Assembly: GCA_000320605.2 (NCBI GenBank)
Contig: KB445795.1
Span: 371,867 to 435,866, forward strand
DNA from: Gelatoporia subvermispora B
Lineage: Eukaryota; Basidiomycota; Agaricomycetes; Polyporales; Gelatoporiaceae
Direction of reading: 5' to 3'
DNA: 64,000 bases
Below, piece after piece: positions 46,108-58,218 of the stretch (position 1 is the first letter of the stretch; each line of letters opens with the position of its first letter). The notes beneath the pieces were generated by a model. It was not told where the DNA came from, did not search any database, and was given only the letters and a program-made list of their open reading frames with translations. The position numbers and the translations under genes are program-made.

Positions 46108-48326
46108 GTCGATGTCGACGGCGTTGAGGACGAGCGCAACAGCGACGGCGGATGGTTGTCAGCGGGTGCGGATTGTCGGGGGAGTTGAGGGCATGGGACT
46201 TGGGACAATGGCGAATATAAGGGGCTGCTGCGAAGGCGTGAAATGGTGTAAGCCCCCATCTCGATGTCCGAATCGAGATGCTACCCATGACTCCCCCATG
46301 ACTCCGGTCACGTCGTCACACCCGCGAACAACCCGGCGCGCCCAGGGCTACGGCGCCTCCCTTTCCTGGACAACCCCGTCACGCACGTCACGCTGGGAGG
46401 CGATCGGTCTAGGCGCCCTCAGCAGACGCCCGATCGCACGTTCCCGGCTCCCCTGCCTTTGTTGGCTGCAGCAGCCGCCTCCAGCAACATCCCAGACGCA
46501 CACCTTCAAATTCCACTTGGATATGTTTTACCGGCACGCACGCAGCGCACGACCTCCCAACGTGCGCACTCCTGCGGTCCTCACCGTGTTGACCGTGTTC
46601 TACTCTCCCACTCCCCGTGTGATCCGCCCGGTCAAGAACAGTGAGGACCCCACCGCCCACGCACCATATCAGGATGTATTCTCCCGATCCCCCCGCCGAG
46701 TCACAAATATTTCACTCTCACTGACAACGCTTGCAACCCCTGTCAGTACTTCGCGATTGGGGACCGTCCACGGCCGGCCTCCTCAGCACACCCGAGTCAC
46801 CCTTCTTCATCTGTCCACGGCGCAGATGGACGCCATCTATGGCTCACTTCGCATCTCCGCCGCCGCCTCTTATCGCGGGGAAGCGTCGGTTCGGACGCCG
46901 GGCCTGGCGCTGCGATTCTATACGATATGCACCACCAAATACGCCGTAGCACAGCTCTGAGCACCGAACAGACTTCTTCCTCGTGGTTCCAATATGGCGC
47001 CGCCGCTGCGTCTTCTCCCGTCCGCGGGCACATGTCCAGCACGCACATCCTATCGCGGCCGAACAGCGCGCCAGATGCATGCACATCAGGCTACGGCACC
47101 GTCGACGTGCATCATCCTGCCCGTATCGGGCAGACACGACCAGACAGAGCCAGATCCCGCGCGATCAAGCAGCACGTCCGGCCATCTTCATGACCCTCTC
47201 AACCGCCGGTTTCGCTTCTTCGGTGTGAGATGCACGCTGGCAACCGCGCTTCGTTCCCTTTCCAGCCCTTTCGCTCGCCGCCACCATGCCGGCGCTGCAT
47301 GCGATTGTGGCCAACCGCGAAATGTGTAGTATATTGCACGCCGTACCCTGAGCGCCGATTCGCGCGGCCCGCCACAGCACAGTCCTTCACCTGTTACATA
47401 CCTCGGAGACGGAGATTCTATGTCACAGCCCACCGGCCCCGTCACATTGTAAGTGGAATATGCCAATTATGCATGCTTTGTGAGATGTCGTAGCCAATTT
47501 TGCGCAGTGCCTCAGCGACGCAGGTATACGGGGCGGGGCGTCACGGCGTGCCGGGCCAATGGCGGGCACAGCAGATTCTCCTCTCAGCTCCAGTTCAATG
47601 CTGCTCGCGGCAGCGTGTAGCAGCACCTCGCGCATCACATAGCGACGCGATGACTTCATGCGTCATCAGTGTGCATGCGCAATCAGTGCAGCGTTCGCTA
47701 CTTCCGAGCAGGCGCGAAATTTTTGGCTTTGCAGTGTGCGGCCGGTGCGGTGGCGTCATGATCTGCGCAGTCCGATTCGGACGATGATGCAAGACACACC
47801 GGAGCGCGTGAGCATCCCATCCGCACTCGGCCTGCTCATCATGCTCACAGTCCCGTGTTCTGAGTCATCGAAAGGCAAAATCTGCTCAGCACGCCACGCC
47901 CGCGCGGCCGCACGCAGCATCCTGCTTTATCAGGACCCTGCGCTGACTGCAGCCTTCTCGCACCTTCGCCATCCTTCGTGCGACTTTGCGTATGTATGTG
48001 CACCCTCGCTCTCTGCAGCGCACGTCACCACCAGTGCGGCCGCGCAGCCAATTCGATCACCCGCGCCGACCCGGGGCGCGCAAGCATGACGTCACCCCGC
48101 CCCCGACGCATCCGCCGATCCCGCCCCAGCCAGCTCTGGTCACCTGCCGCCGCCGTGACACCCCAGTGACGAGCCCGAGTCTGGGCTGGACGTCGCTGCG
48201 TGCGACCCAGCGACGTTATGCCGCACGTGGGGCCGCCGGCCTTGTCACCGTGCCCGACCGCCGCATGACGCACAGGCGCAGGTCCGCCGCACGACCCGCG
48301 ATGACGGTCCGCTGCCGCGACACGTC

Positions 48327-48360
48327 GTCACGCGTGACTATCACCTTAGTCACGCGCGTG
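48327..48360. repeat. GTCACGCGTGAC palindrome and nearby inverted repeat
   Basis: A perfect 12-bp palindrome (48327-48338) contains ACGCGT, the MluI cell-cycle box core. Its right arm CGCGTGACT (48331-48339) is repeated inverted as AGTCACGCG (48348-48356) across an 8-nt gap. Confidence 0.6.
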
Positions 48361-51149
48361 GCGCCGGCTGCGCAGCGCGTGACCGGGCCAGGATAGGCCA
48401 GGACGAGGGTGCGGCTGGCGGGGCCAGCCCAGGGCGCGCGCATCATCCATGAGCAGGGTCTCGTGCGCGTCACGCCCACGTTCCTCGACTCGTCGAGGCA
48501 GCACCCCAGAATCGGTGCGGCGACCGCGACGGTCACGCCCGCGAATGACGACCGTGCGCGCGCGGATGGCGACGCGCGAGCTCTGCCCGCGAGGCAGAAG
48601 TTTTCGGAGCGGCCGCGCGGGCTGGCCCCACAGGCCCGCTGGCCAGGCCTGCGCCCAAGCGGCCGCACGCGCAGGCAAGCGCGACGCGCGCCTGGGCTGT
48701 GCTCCACCTTCCCTGCACGCGCCGGGCGTGCGGCTGCGATTGGGCGGAGCGGGGCCAGGCGCACGCTTCGCGCGTGCATGCTTTTGCGCGCCCTGCACGC
48801 TCGCGACGGGCGGGTCGGGCGGGTCTCACCTCTGCACACTGCGCTCGCGTCTGCTCGCGCTCGAAAAATTCCTCGAGCGCGGGTGTACGGCCCGTCGGGG
48901 TAGCGCGCGCGCTCGTGGCGGCCCCCTGCCTTGCTGCCGACGCACACGCTAGGGCGGATCGTTCATAGTGGAGCGCGGACTAGCGCGGACGAGTCCGCCC
49001 GGAAGATTTCCAGGATCTTGGTGTGTGCACTGTGGACCCATATGGTCAAGCAGCGATTGCTTTCCTTGCACTCTGTGACACTGCCGAGGGACATTAAGGC
49101 AGATTAAGGTCCGTGCGGTGGAGGCGTGCGCGCACGCGGGACAAGCTCCGGGCTGATAGCGAACGTGATGCAGCGATGCGGCATGGGTATGTACAAGACC
49201 AACCAAGACACCAAGGCCAAGGCTTGGAGATATTTTTTGATCGAGGTGAGACACGAGTCCATGGCGCGCGGCATAAGAGCCTCCTGGCACGTCGATGGCG
49301 CGAGGCGCGAGTGTGCCTGACCGGTCTGCTCGAACGTGACCGCGGAGGTTTCACCGACTCTCAGCGCCGCAACGCGCGCTCGGGACTCTGGCGATAAATT
49401 GCGCAATACCTCGAACAATTAATTCGGGACTTGGCCGACACGGACGGGGCACCGTGACGAGGACCCGTACGGTCACCCGTCGGCCTAGTCACAGATCCCA
49501 GGCATCGAGTAATCTGCAGATGCGGCGGCGGCGAATCTACCGCGAGGATGATGCAAGATCAGCGCGCGCAATTGTGCGAGAGAGGGAGCGAGGAGAATCG
49601 AAAGACGAAACGGAGACAGCGATGCGTCTGGTGACGTTCGTAACAAGGCCGGTGTTGTTGCCGAATCGAGCAAACAATGGCAGAAGGATGCTTCTCTGGA
49701 AGATCCACATGGATCCACAATAGGCAGTACGCCGTCCCTTTCGGTCTGCACATGTTTCTCTCGCGCGGCGCTAACCGTTCTTGTCTTTTCATTTTGTGTC
49801 GTCTCTGCCGGGTAGCCTTCGCTACGACACGTCCCGTCGCTCCTTGCCTTCACGTCTGGAGTTCTTGTCTCGCTGCTTCAGATCTTGCCATCTTCCGCCG
49901 CCTGCACTGCGTTGACTCAGGACCGTGATATGCGCCGAATGTGATATGCCTTGATATCAACGGCGGCAGCAGCAACGTCTGTCAATCTCCACATGTTGCA
50001 AATCACAAATCACCGGCGGCGCAACCGCTAGTCGCAGCAAGCGGTGTCTGCACTCCCACTCCGGCTCAGTCGCGCCTTCGAACAATAGCGATCAGCTCAG
50101 CGCAGCTGCCGGTACGCCCGCAAGACCCCGGCTTTCCTTCTATGAGCATCCACAGACAATCTCCGTTAGCCCAATCTCCTAAGACGTTCCCGAGATCTCC
50201 CGCAATAAGGAAAGGAGACGTACCCAGGAGGCGCCCTCATCCCTACCGTGCACATGTCCATCATTTCCATCTCCCGAGCGGATGTCGCAGGATTCACCTC
50301 GTCACATCGACTGCGCGTGTTCTGCGATTAACACCGGTGGCCGTTGACCGGTGAGCTCCCATGCTCTGACATCCGGCGCTGATAGAGCGCACAGATAGAA
50401 CAAGCCGCGTCCGTTACTGCGACCGAAACTTAGAAACACATCTCCGGGACGAGTAACTAGCTGCGATCCGGAAATAGCTCTCCTCTTCCAGAAATAACAG
50501 CGTGTCTGGTCAGTATCTTTAGCCGCTTCTCTTGCTATGAATAGGCGGCTCCAAGCACGTATGTATGCGTACGTTGCCAAAGATATGCAGCTCGTGTGAC
50601 CACTGGCCTCCCGAACCCGCTGAGTCCTGTCGCGCCGCTTCGCAACCTACGGCGCCGTTTGCGGGATAGGAGGCCTTCGTTCTCTTTTGCGCCATGTCAA
50701 GCCCGGGCAGAGTCACGCTGCCCTCTTGTCCTGTCATCTGCCAAATCCCATCCTGTCCCAACTTCAGGGCACGATCCTATTATTGTTCTACGCACAAAGC
50801 CCGCACATCTCGCGCGCTCTCCGTCCGCTGCACGAGCTCCTCATGTCCACTGACATATCGCACCGGACACGCGCGCAGGCTTCCATTCACGGAAAGAGGC
50901 CCACCCAGGCAGCGCGTCTCCCGAAGCGGTCGCGGGGGCCTCTGCGAAGCCGCAACGTGCCCCCGGCGAGCGCCCCGATCGTGTTTCAATTATCACACCG
51001 CACTGCAGCGGACTGCTCCTTGCGCGTCGCTGAGTTCTGCACACGTTCGTGTTTGCTGTCTTCTGGGCGTCTGGTGTGATTCAGCGAGGCTACCAATGTT
51101 CGAGATGTGTGTTGATTGTGCAACACGGGGCTTGAGTGTTCAGAGTTGC

Positions 51150-51260
51150 GAATGTACGTCCAAGAGACGCAAGAGAAGCCTCAGCATGTCTTCTCACAAT
51201 GAGCCTTGGGCTGCTGCCCGGACCCGAAGTACGGCGTTCGCCCGCGCACACATGGTGCAA
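51150..51260. repeat. Left copy of a diverged repeat
   Basis: This stretch aligns by eye, same orientation, with about 53465-53580. Read on the minus strand both copies give an RRxSGPGxSPRxI peptide, but frames are broken elsewhere. It could be an old duplicated coding exon or a transposon relic. Confidence 0.4.
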
Positions 51261-52671
51261 GCATGTTGGTCACCAGATAACCAGAGAAGACAACAGAATA
51301 GCTCGCAGCAATGTCAAGAGCAGCCAAGAACAAGACATCGAGACAAACAAGACGCCTCCTGGACGCTTTGGCTCCCGTGGATGTGCTTATGTCATTGTTT
51401 ACCAACACCTTTGGTTCCAAACAACCGCCTCCCAAACCTTCCTAAAGAAGCAATCACCTCCTCATCCCAACGGTTTCTTCGATGTCTACATCCTCCTCGA
51501 CCGGCTTGCATAATTCACTGGCGATCAATTTTTTGATTGTATCTATGCTGCAGTAGCGTCAACGTGAGAAGTCGACCCTCCAAGATGATTTCGACGAAGG
51601 ACAGGTCGAGACTATGGTACGTGGAGCGCGCTTGACACGAGCAGGTGTGGGAAGGTATCTGATCTGACAAAGTGGTATGCATGCCTAGATAAACATCAAT
51701 GGCTGAGCCTATGCCGGCCATTCTATACTGCGTCTCGGGCTCTATGGTGGATGTACATTGGCCAATACCCTCTCGGAATATCAGTTGCCATTGACGAGAT
51801 GGGGGCGCTCATTGAGCCGCACGCTTGTTTCTCCTTTCGCCCGCGTTGGTCTTTCGTTCCCGCTTCTATATGCTGGACACTGCGCTAGCGCTACTGTCAC
51901 TTGAGGATGCGCTCTCTCGAGTCTCGCCGTACTGTCCTGGAACTTTATGTGCTGTATCCGTCATTACATTCGATACCCGGGCTGGCCATGGCAAAGCGCG
52001 CACCAGTCCAGTGAGGTCATCCAATGCTCCGCTGACTTCGCTTGATTAGACGTGTCTGACTTCTGGTTGTAATTTGTCGCGTCAGGCACAGGCCAGACTC
52101 ATTCATCCATCAGTGCGAGCCGTCGGTCATGAGCAGATGACAGGCGCTATTTTAGATAAGACCGGATCGCGACCAAAGACATGTACGTGATCCTGACCTG
52201 ATGTCAACTTTGTCTTCCTACGCTTATTCTTGTTATTATTGCAGGGGTATCTCGACATTGCATCTGCTGCTGTACACACGCTGAGCATTGTTACATGTAT
52301 AATGCTCCCTGAATACTCATGGGATCATGAGTCGACCGAAACCATCCGCTCCTGGGGGGTTCTCTGATCATATACAACGAGCACACATTTTTTCGCCTGG
52401 AATTCGAGTAAGGAACGGTATCTCTCAGCAGAGATCTTTGTCGTTGGAATATCACGTAACACCACAAACTAGTGCACCAGTACCTGGCCCATAAATCTGG
52501 ACTGTGACCTGGCCGCAATTACGGCAAGGGCATGTTTATGTATTAAAAGGCTGCTGAGTGCGCAGACCTATATCAGGCTTCGGCTAGTCTCCCCTCCCAG
52601 GTAAGCAAGCCCAAAACTGTGCGCTACTCGCATTTTTGAGATGCAGACATAAGACCAGTCAACCATCTGTT

Positions 52672-53165
52672 ATGCGATTATCTTTCGCTCTTCTGCTTAT
52701 TGCGGTCTTCGGAGCTGTTACGACGTATTGTGCACCTGCGCCTGTGGAGGAGGTCGCCGAGCGAGCCTGCGTTACTAAATGCCAGAGGTGAGACATCACA
52801 CGCTGCTATCTATATTCTTTCTGAACTTCCTGTATCCCTAGGGATCAGGTAAATCCTGCTTAGTTCATCTGTATACCCATGGGTCGTACTCCAAGAATAT
52901 GAAAGATTTACGTTGACTGATTGAGACTGACTATGCGAGAATGAAGTGTGACAATGCATTTCCTCCAGTTTTCTCTGAACGCACGGGCCAGAAAGCTTTG
53001 GCTGCGCGCCTTGTATAAATCGAAGATATTGTATGAGCGTGTTGAAAAGTTCGAAACTACTCACTCACCTCACCTTTGGTCAGACCTCGTCATTACTGCC
53101 CAGTGAAGGGATGCACGACTGAGGCGCTTGTATACAGGCCACTGCTGAGGCTCATACTGATGTAG
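52672..53165 (+). CDS. Candidate small secreted cysteine-containing protein
   Basis: An ATG at 52672 opens a textbook signal peptide (MRLSFALLLIAVFGAVTTYC), then an acidic propeptide-like stretch APAPVEEVAER and ACVTKCQ, ending at donor AG|GTGAGA (52788). The best acceptor is TTGGTCAG at 53083, giving RPRHYCPVKGC and a stop at 53165: 65 residues, two cysteine pairs (C-x3-C and C-x4-C). The intron is about 296 nt, long for this genome. A 7-nt exon at 52842-52848 would also keep frame and add two residues. Small secreted cysteine proteins of fungi act as effectors, antimicrobials or wall proteins; no family is recognised here, and the 3' end could differ. Confidence 0.5.
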
Positions 53166-53717
53166 ATCGTCTCGGGGCTCGGTGCCGTCCGCATCATATC
53201 TACACACTTTACGCGATACTTTCGTCACGCGGGGCTAGCAAGCTGGATCTCAAGAAATCTGTTCGATGCATACAAACACGGCATGAGTGATGCTATTCGA
53301 TACTTACGTAAGGTATAACTTGATCTTTCTCCTTGCTTGTTCAAGCTATTTCATGCGCGCACGTTCGTGCTGCCCACCGGGTGCCTAACGTGCTACTCAT
53401 CGAAGTCATCAATGCTGAAAAGGACGATTCGAATCTGCAAGTACTGAGCACGAAGATTTGAACGCACGTCCTGGACGGCGTAAGATAATTCTCCGGATAT
53501 CATCGCACTTCTCAAGATGTGTCTCGGACTGATGCCCGGGCCCGAACGACGGGGTCCGAGCTCGCGCATGAATTCTATGAAATCGCGAAAAAGAATATGC
53601 ACATGCCAATGCTCCAACCGACCGTCCATCCAATCACATGCCAATCACAGTACGTAGATTATACGATAGTAATATCACAGCGACGCACGAGACAGTATGC
53701 GCCTCAATCGCACCGGA
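53166..53717. other. Spacer between the small secreted protein gene and VPS54, holding the right repeat copy
   Basis: The 552 bp holds 3' untranslated sequence of both neighbours and the second copy of the diverged repeat (about 53465-53580). A minus-strand ORF of 83 codons (53393-53644) covers that copy and begins just beyond the VPS54 stop; it shows no domain. Confidence 0.45.
53465..53580. repeat. Right copy of the diverged repeat
   Basis: It matches 51150-51260 at roughly seven bases in ten over the best 50 bp, in the same orientation. On the minus strand it reads GPRRSGPGISPRHILRSA. Confidence 0.4.
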
Positions 53718-56700
53718 CTACCCGCCGTTTTCCAGCGGGTGCGACGGCGGCGCACCATTCGCAGCATCAAGCTCGTCCACGATTTCCTGCGGCTTCTCTG
53801 CATCAGCTGGAAGCCGTTCCACCTGAGTCTGTGCGTCCGCCTCGTCGGACTTGGACGGCGTCACAGGCGGCACCGGCACCTCGTCCTCGACCGGAGCCGG
53901 GGAGGCGCTCCGCGGAGGTGGGGGCAGCTCGGCATCGCGTCGTACATCGTGGACAGGCTCGGGCGTGGGCGTCTGGAATGCGGACGGCTCGGGAGAAGGT
54001 GTAGCAAGGATCGCGGGAGGCGCGGGAGAAGTAGCCGTTCGCTCCGGCGTTGGTGGTGCCGGCACTGGGGAGACCGCAGCTTGCGCAGGCGCGGGAGAGG
54101 GGGCGGGCACAGTGGCGGAACGACCGTTCACGTTGAGTGTCCCTGCGCGGCGCAGCATGCCGGTGAACCGGGATGCAGTCGTGGGTGGGGCAGCTGCTGG
54201 CGCGAGTGTAGGGGATGTGATCGGCGCCGAGCGTGCCACGCGCTTCTCGTGCACGACTGTTTCGAGCATGGCTGTCGGCGCGGCAACACTCTTGAGACCG
54301 GAGAGCTTTTGCTGCAGGAAGCGGACGTCTGCGAGCAATCTACATACGGGGCGGACCCGGGGTCAATGCATCGATCGAGATTGTGATTAGCAGAGGTGGA
54401 GATCTGCGTACCTCTCTTTCGCCTCTTGCGAGGGAAGCTCGATCTTTGTGTACTCCTCGGATAGCCGGTGATTGATGCCCGCGAACACCTGGCTCATGAC
54501 GTACTGACGAGGTGTGTCAGGGATAACGATAACGCGACGCCGTAAGCAGGGCTTACTTCGACTACGGATGTCGATGTATAACGCGAGAGAACCTTGTGCA
54601 GCGTGACCGTCTCCCGCACAAGTACTTCTATATAGTCGTTGACACCGGGCGGGTCCTTGGGCACATCCCAGCGCACAGCCTGTAAAGGAAGAAAGGTATA
54701 ACCGGTAAGCCGAACAGAATCTCTATGATATGGATGTATGGAGTCAGCAGCCGGCACTCACTTGGAGAGAGGCTATATGCGTGGTCAGGCGGTCTCCCAT
54801 AATAGCAATGAGCTTCGCGTGAATCTCATTCTGATGCTCTTGGTAGTCCTGTTGTGTTAACGTACCGCGAACGTGTGTGTAGCACCGGACCCGATAAGTC
54901 TCAAAATGGGCCTCAAAGGGGAAACACGGCCAAACGTACCCGCTTCAGTTTATCAAACTCCACAAGCATCACTGCCTGCTTCTGGCTCAGATGCCGCCTG
55001 AAAGCCTCGCGCACATAAGGAATGAGGGATATCATGATTGACAGTGACTGGGACGCGAGTGCTGCGTAATGCCGTTCAAGGAATCACGAGCTAAGAACGA
55101 AGAGACAATCGGCGGAAGGCGGAAAACACTCACCAAGGTGCTTCGCCGTGATATTCTTCAGTCCGGCGGAGCGCATCGCACCGGCGCCCAGTACCACCTG
55201 ACATGTCCGCGAATTGAACGCTTTGAGCAACTCGATTATGCGGCTCATCGTATCCGTCGTGAGCATCGGCAAATTAACGATGATCTTCAGGTAATCTGCT
55301 AGGAGGACGAGCACTTCGAGCGTCGCGGACACGGCGAAGTATGTTCGGTCCTCGATGCGGAGATGCTTCGACGGGGAGGATGTTGTGCGCCGGGGGCTTG
55401 CTCGCGGTGAGGGAGAACCAGGGAATTTGGCGGGCGAAGGTAGAGGAGATGATGGCATGGGTGCGGGTGCTCCGTTTACTGTGAGCGATGGAGATGGTGG
55501 AGGTAGTGGTGATGAAGGAACAGTCAGTGCGGATGGACCCGTTGTACTGAGCACAAACTCGAGTGGGTCGTGGATTGAGGAATCTACAAGGAAGTCCACC
55601 AGCCGTTGAACGGATGGTGCGACCTCCGCGGGATTCCACTGCTCGTCCTCGACGAGTTTCGCAGACTGCGAAATCTGCGCCTGGTGGAACGTCTGCAGAA
55701 ATGTCTTTGCCTGTGACGACCAACATGAGCGTCCAGTAAATCTGGCATATTTCGAATGAAACCTACCTGGCTGATGACAGTGCCGCGCAAGCCAACGATC
55801 ATTCGCCTGCAAATGATCTCCGACTTCACTACGAAGTCCCAAGACTCGTTGAAAAATACCCAGAAGCTGTGCAGGTCCAACGCCGCATGCTGCTCTGAAC
55901 GTATGCTTATGACCTTCGACGCGCGCGCGTTGGCCAGCTCGGCGGCAGATGAGAGAATATCGGACAAGTCCTCCTGCAGGGCAGATAGATCGACAGATGT
56001 CTTTGGCGAACTCAAGGAAGAAAAGATGAGCCATGCCACTACTTTGAAGCGCGTTGTCAACATACCGGAGAGCTTCCAGGACCTCAACAATGATAACATT
56101 CTGTCGATGTATTCCCTCAACACATCTCATGAGGCTTGCATACATAGTGCGGGCAAGCTCCATGAATGACGAGTGTTCCATTGAACGCAGCTCCTTCGCC
56201 AAAGTTGATCTGCACGAACACCTATATAGCTGCACTTCTCAGAATATCGCAATACACGTACCCTCCTGGAGAATTCAGATCACCGTCTGCAAAGTCTAGC
56301 CGCGGTATTCGCTGCAGTCAAGTCATAAGCCTCGGGAATCTAGCTAGTAGCAAGGCTACTAGAGACGTACTCGCTTGAGTGCACCACGGACCTCTACGAG
56401 GACGGCCTCCCGCCACGAGATCGTCGCCTCCCGCACACCCTTCGTGCGTGCTAGACTCTGCAGCACTGGCCGTAGACGGTCTCTTAATGAGACATCATGG
56501 TCGACATGTTTGCCTTCTTGCCCGGCATCAATCCGCTCCGCCAGATCGAGACGCAAAGTGTTTACAAATTCGGAAGTCAGCGATGCGGTGATTTCCATAG
56601 TTAGTGTCCGAAGGTGCGACGGAAGGGAGGAGAACGCATGAAGGGAGGATATGGGAAGGGATATAGAAGGTTTCCGAAAGCCCCCTGGAGACGGCGGTGG

Positions 56701-57922
56701 TACTGGACTCCCTGGTGGAGACTCTGGGACAGTCGGCAGTGGCGAAAGCCTGCCATTCTGACCAGGCATCCCCGAGTCAGCAACAGATATAGCTGGGGCC
56801 TCCTTGGCCTCCCAAAGCCTGGTAATTTCCTCAATGACGTCCAGACCTTCGCCCCACTGCCCCGCGGCGACCAGGCTCTTCGCGAGGCCCATCATATCGA
56901 CGACCCCGCCGACGACCTTAACGCCCTCGCGCACCTTATCGACATTCCGCAGCGCGCCCTCGCGGCGGACGACCTCGAGCCCGCGGCGCGCGCCCTTCTC
57001 GTCGACGTCGCGCAGAAGCCCTCGCAGCCGCGCAATGCGGTCGAGGCACTGCTCCGACTCGGTCTGGAGGTCCTGCAGGTTCGCGAGCGCGGCGAAGAAG
57101 GATGTGGAGCGGAGCGAGATCTCGCGGATGAGATGCTGCTCGATCGTGTCCGCGTAGTGCGACAGCTTCTCGAGGAGCGGCAGCGAGTGCGCGAGCGCGC
57201 CCGGGTCGGCCATCTCCCCATCCGCACCGTCAAATGCGTCCTGCTCTGTCACCGCCGCAAACGTGCGCGGGTCGCCGAGGTTGAACGCCGAGTCAAAGAA
57301 CACGGCGGGCACGCTGTCGAGCGGGGGGAGCGGCTTGCTGCCCGGCGACCCGCGGGACATGTGTGAGGAGCTGGGAAGGTCGAGACTAGTGGAGGCACGC
57401 GGGCCCACGATGCGCGCGGTACCCTCGCGGCCCTGCTCCGCGTTCTGCTCGAACCGCGCCCACTCGGGGCCGACCGCGGCGAGGTATGCATCGAAGTCCT
57501 TCCGACGCACGCGCGGGAGGTCTGCGGGAGGCACGGCGGGGAGACGCGAGTGCGCCGCGGGCGGGGCGCTCTTCTTGTGTGGGCTATTCACGACCGTGGA
57601 GATCGCTAACGGCGGGGTGAACGCGTGAGTAGGTAAGGACAGCAGGCGGCGTACCGTTGAATCCGTACTTGACGCTGCTCCATTCTGCGGGGAGTGAAGC
57701 GAGGGGGAGCGAGGTTAAGGAAGTGTTGCCGTAGAGATCGTACGGGGCTGCGTTCGTTGCAAAGTAATCCCCCCTGCCCTCTGTGGTCTCTGAGACACTA
57801 CCAGGACCTGGTCGGCGGTTCGCAGCATCCCAAGTGAAGCGGTATGGGCGTGCAGCAGAGAAATTGGGCAGATCGCCCACAGGAGAGGCTGTCCGAGAGG
57901 GCGTGGATGCGTCGTCGGACAT
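53718..57922 (-). CDS. VPS54: VPS54, GARP tethering complex subunit
   Basis: Eleven exons: 57922-57655, 57605-56371, 56311-56262, 56209-56066, 56010-55767, 55710-55134, 55061-54940, 54848-54762, 54679-54557, 54503-54412 and 54339-53718. They give 1187 residues. VPS54 is the long arm of GARP, which tethers endosome-derived vesicles at the trans-Golgi. The N-terminal coiled coil is clear (LPLLEKLSHYADTIEQHLIR, SFFAALANLQDLQTESEQCL). The middle has HSSFMELARTMYASLMRCVE and AELANARASKVISIRSEQHA, then FNESWDFVVKSEIICRRMIV, the conserved Vps54 block. The C-terminal domain includes SRIIELLKAFNSRTCQVVLG, DYQEHQNEIHAKLIAIMGDR and VNDYIEVLVRETVTLHKVLS. A 170-residue Pro/Ala-rich tail follows the last helix. 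The 5' end starts at the first in-frame ATG; the upstream frame opens only with TTG. It is divergent from SAM35. Confidence 0.95.
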
Positions 57923-58218
57923 GACGGGGTTGTCTCGAGCTGCAGGAGGTCCCAGGTATAGGCTAGCTTGTGCGGTGGCGGGAACCTCCTGTGAGACTGC
58001 GTGTCTGTCCCGAGATTGAGCGTCGCGCTGTTCAGTCAAGCAGATAGCAGCATGCAGAAGTTCGAGTCTCGAGGATATCCCAGTTACAATCCGACCAAGT
58101 GCTCGCCTTCAGAAGAATGAGCAAGACAGTGCGTGATGAGTACACACACCGCCCTGGCGAGCGTCCAGCACATCCTACAGCGCGCGCTCGTAGCTTACAT
58201 AATCCTCCCTCCTCCCTC
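57923..58218. promoter_or_regulatory. Divergent promoter spacer VPS54/SAM35
   Basis: The 296 bp between opposed ATGs serves both genes. Pyrimidine-rich CCTCCCTCCTCCCTC lies directly before the SAM35 start. Confidence 0.45.

Larger units (their letters stand above)
46108..52671. other. 6.5-kb gene desert with GC-rich island
   Basis: No supported gene. From about 48.0 to 48.95 kb base composition is extremely GC-rich, so ORFs of up to 243 codons are open on both strands in several frames; their peptides are Arg/Ala/Pro-rich and motif-free. An inverted repeat lies at 48327-48360. Near 51150-51260 is one copy of a diverged repeat also found past 53.4 kb. It includes the Ecl1-like promoter at the left and that of the small secreted protein at the right. 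Confidence 0.45.

Noticed and set aside
48216..48968. Long ORFs on both strands in the GC-rich island
   Set aside because: Several frames are open at once with Arg/Ala/Pro composition; this is expected where stop codons are rare.
51136..51513. Plus-strand ORF starting MFRVANVRPRD with MSLGLLPGPE
   Set aside because: The second repeat copy does not keep this frame, and the shared peptide is better preserved on the minus strand; no gene is called.
52810..53064. Minus-strand ORF inside the intron of the secreted-protein gene
   Set aside because: It starts from a weak position, has no motif and is fully contained in the proposed intron.
58045..58075. GTTCGAGTC resembling a tRNA B box
   Set aside because: No matching A box or cloverleaf could be drawn; it lies in the VPS54/SAM35 promoter spacer.
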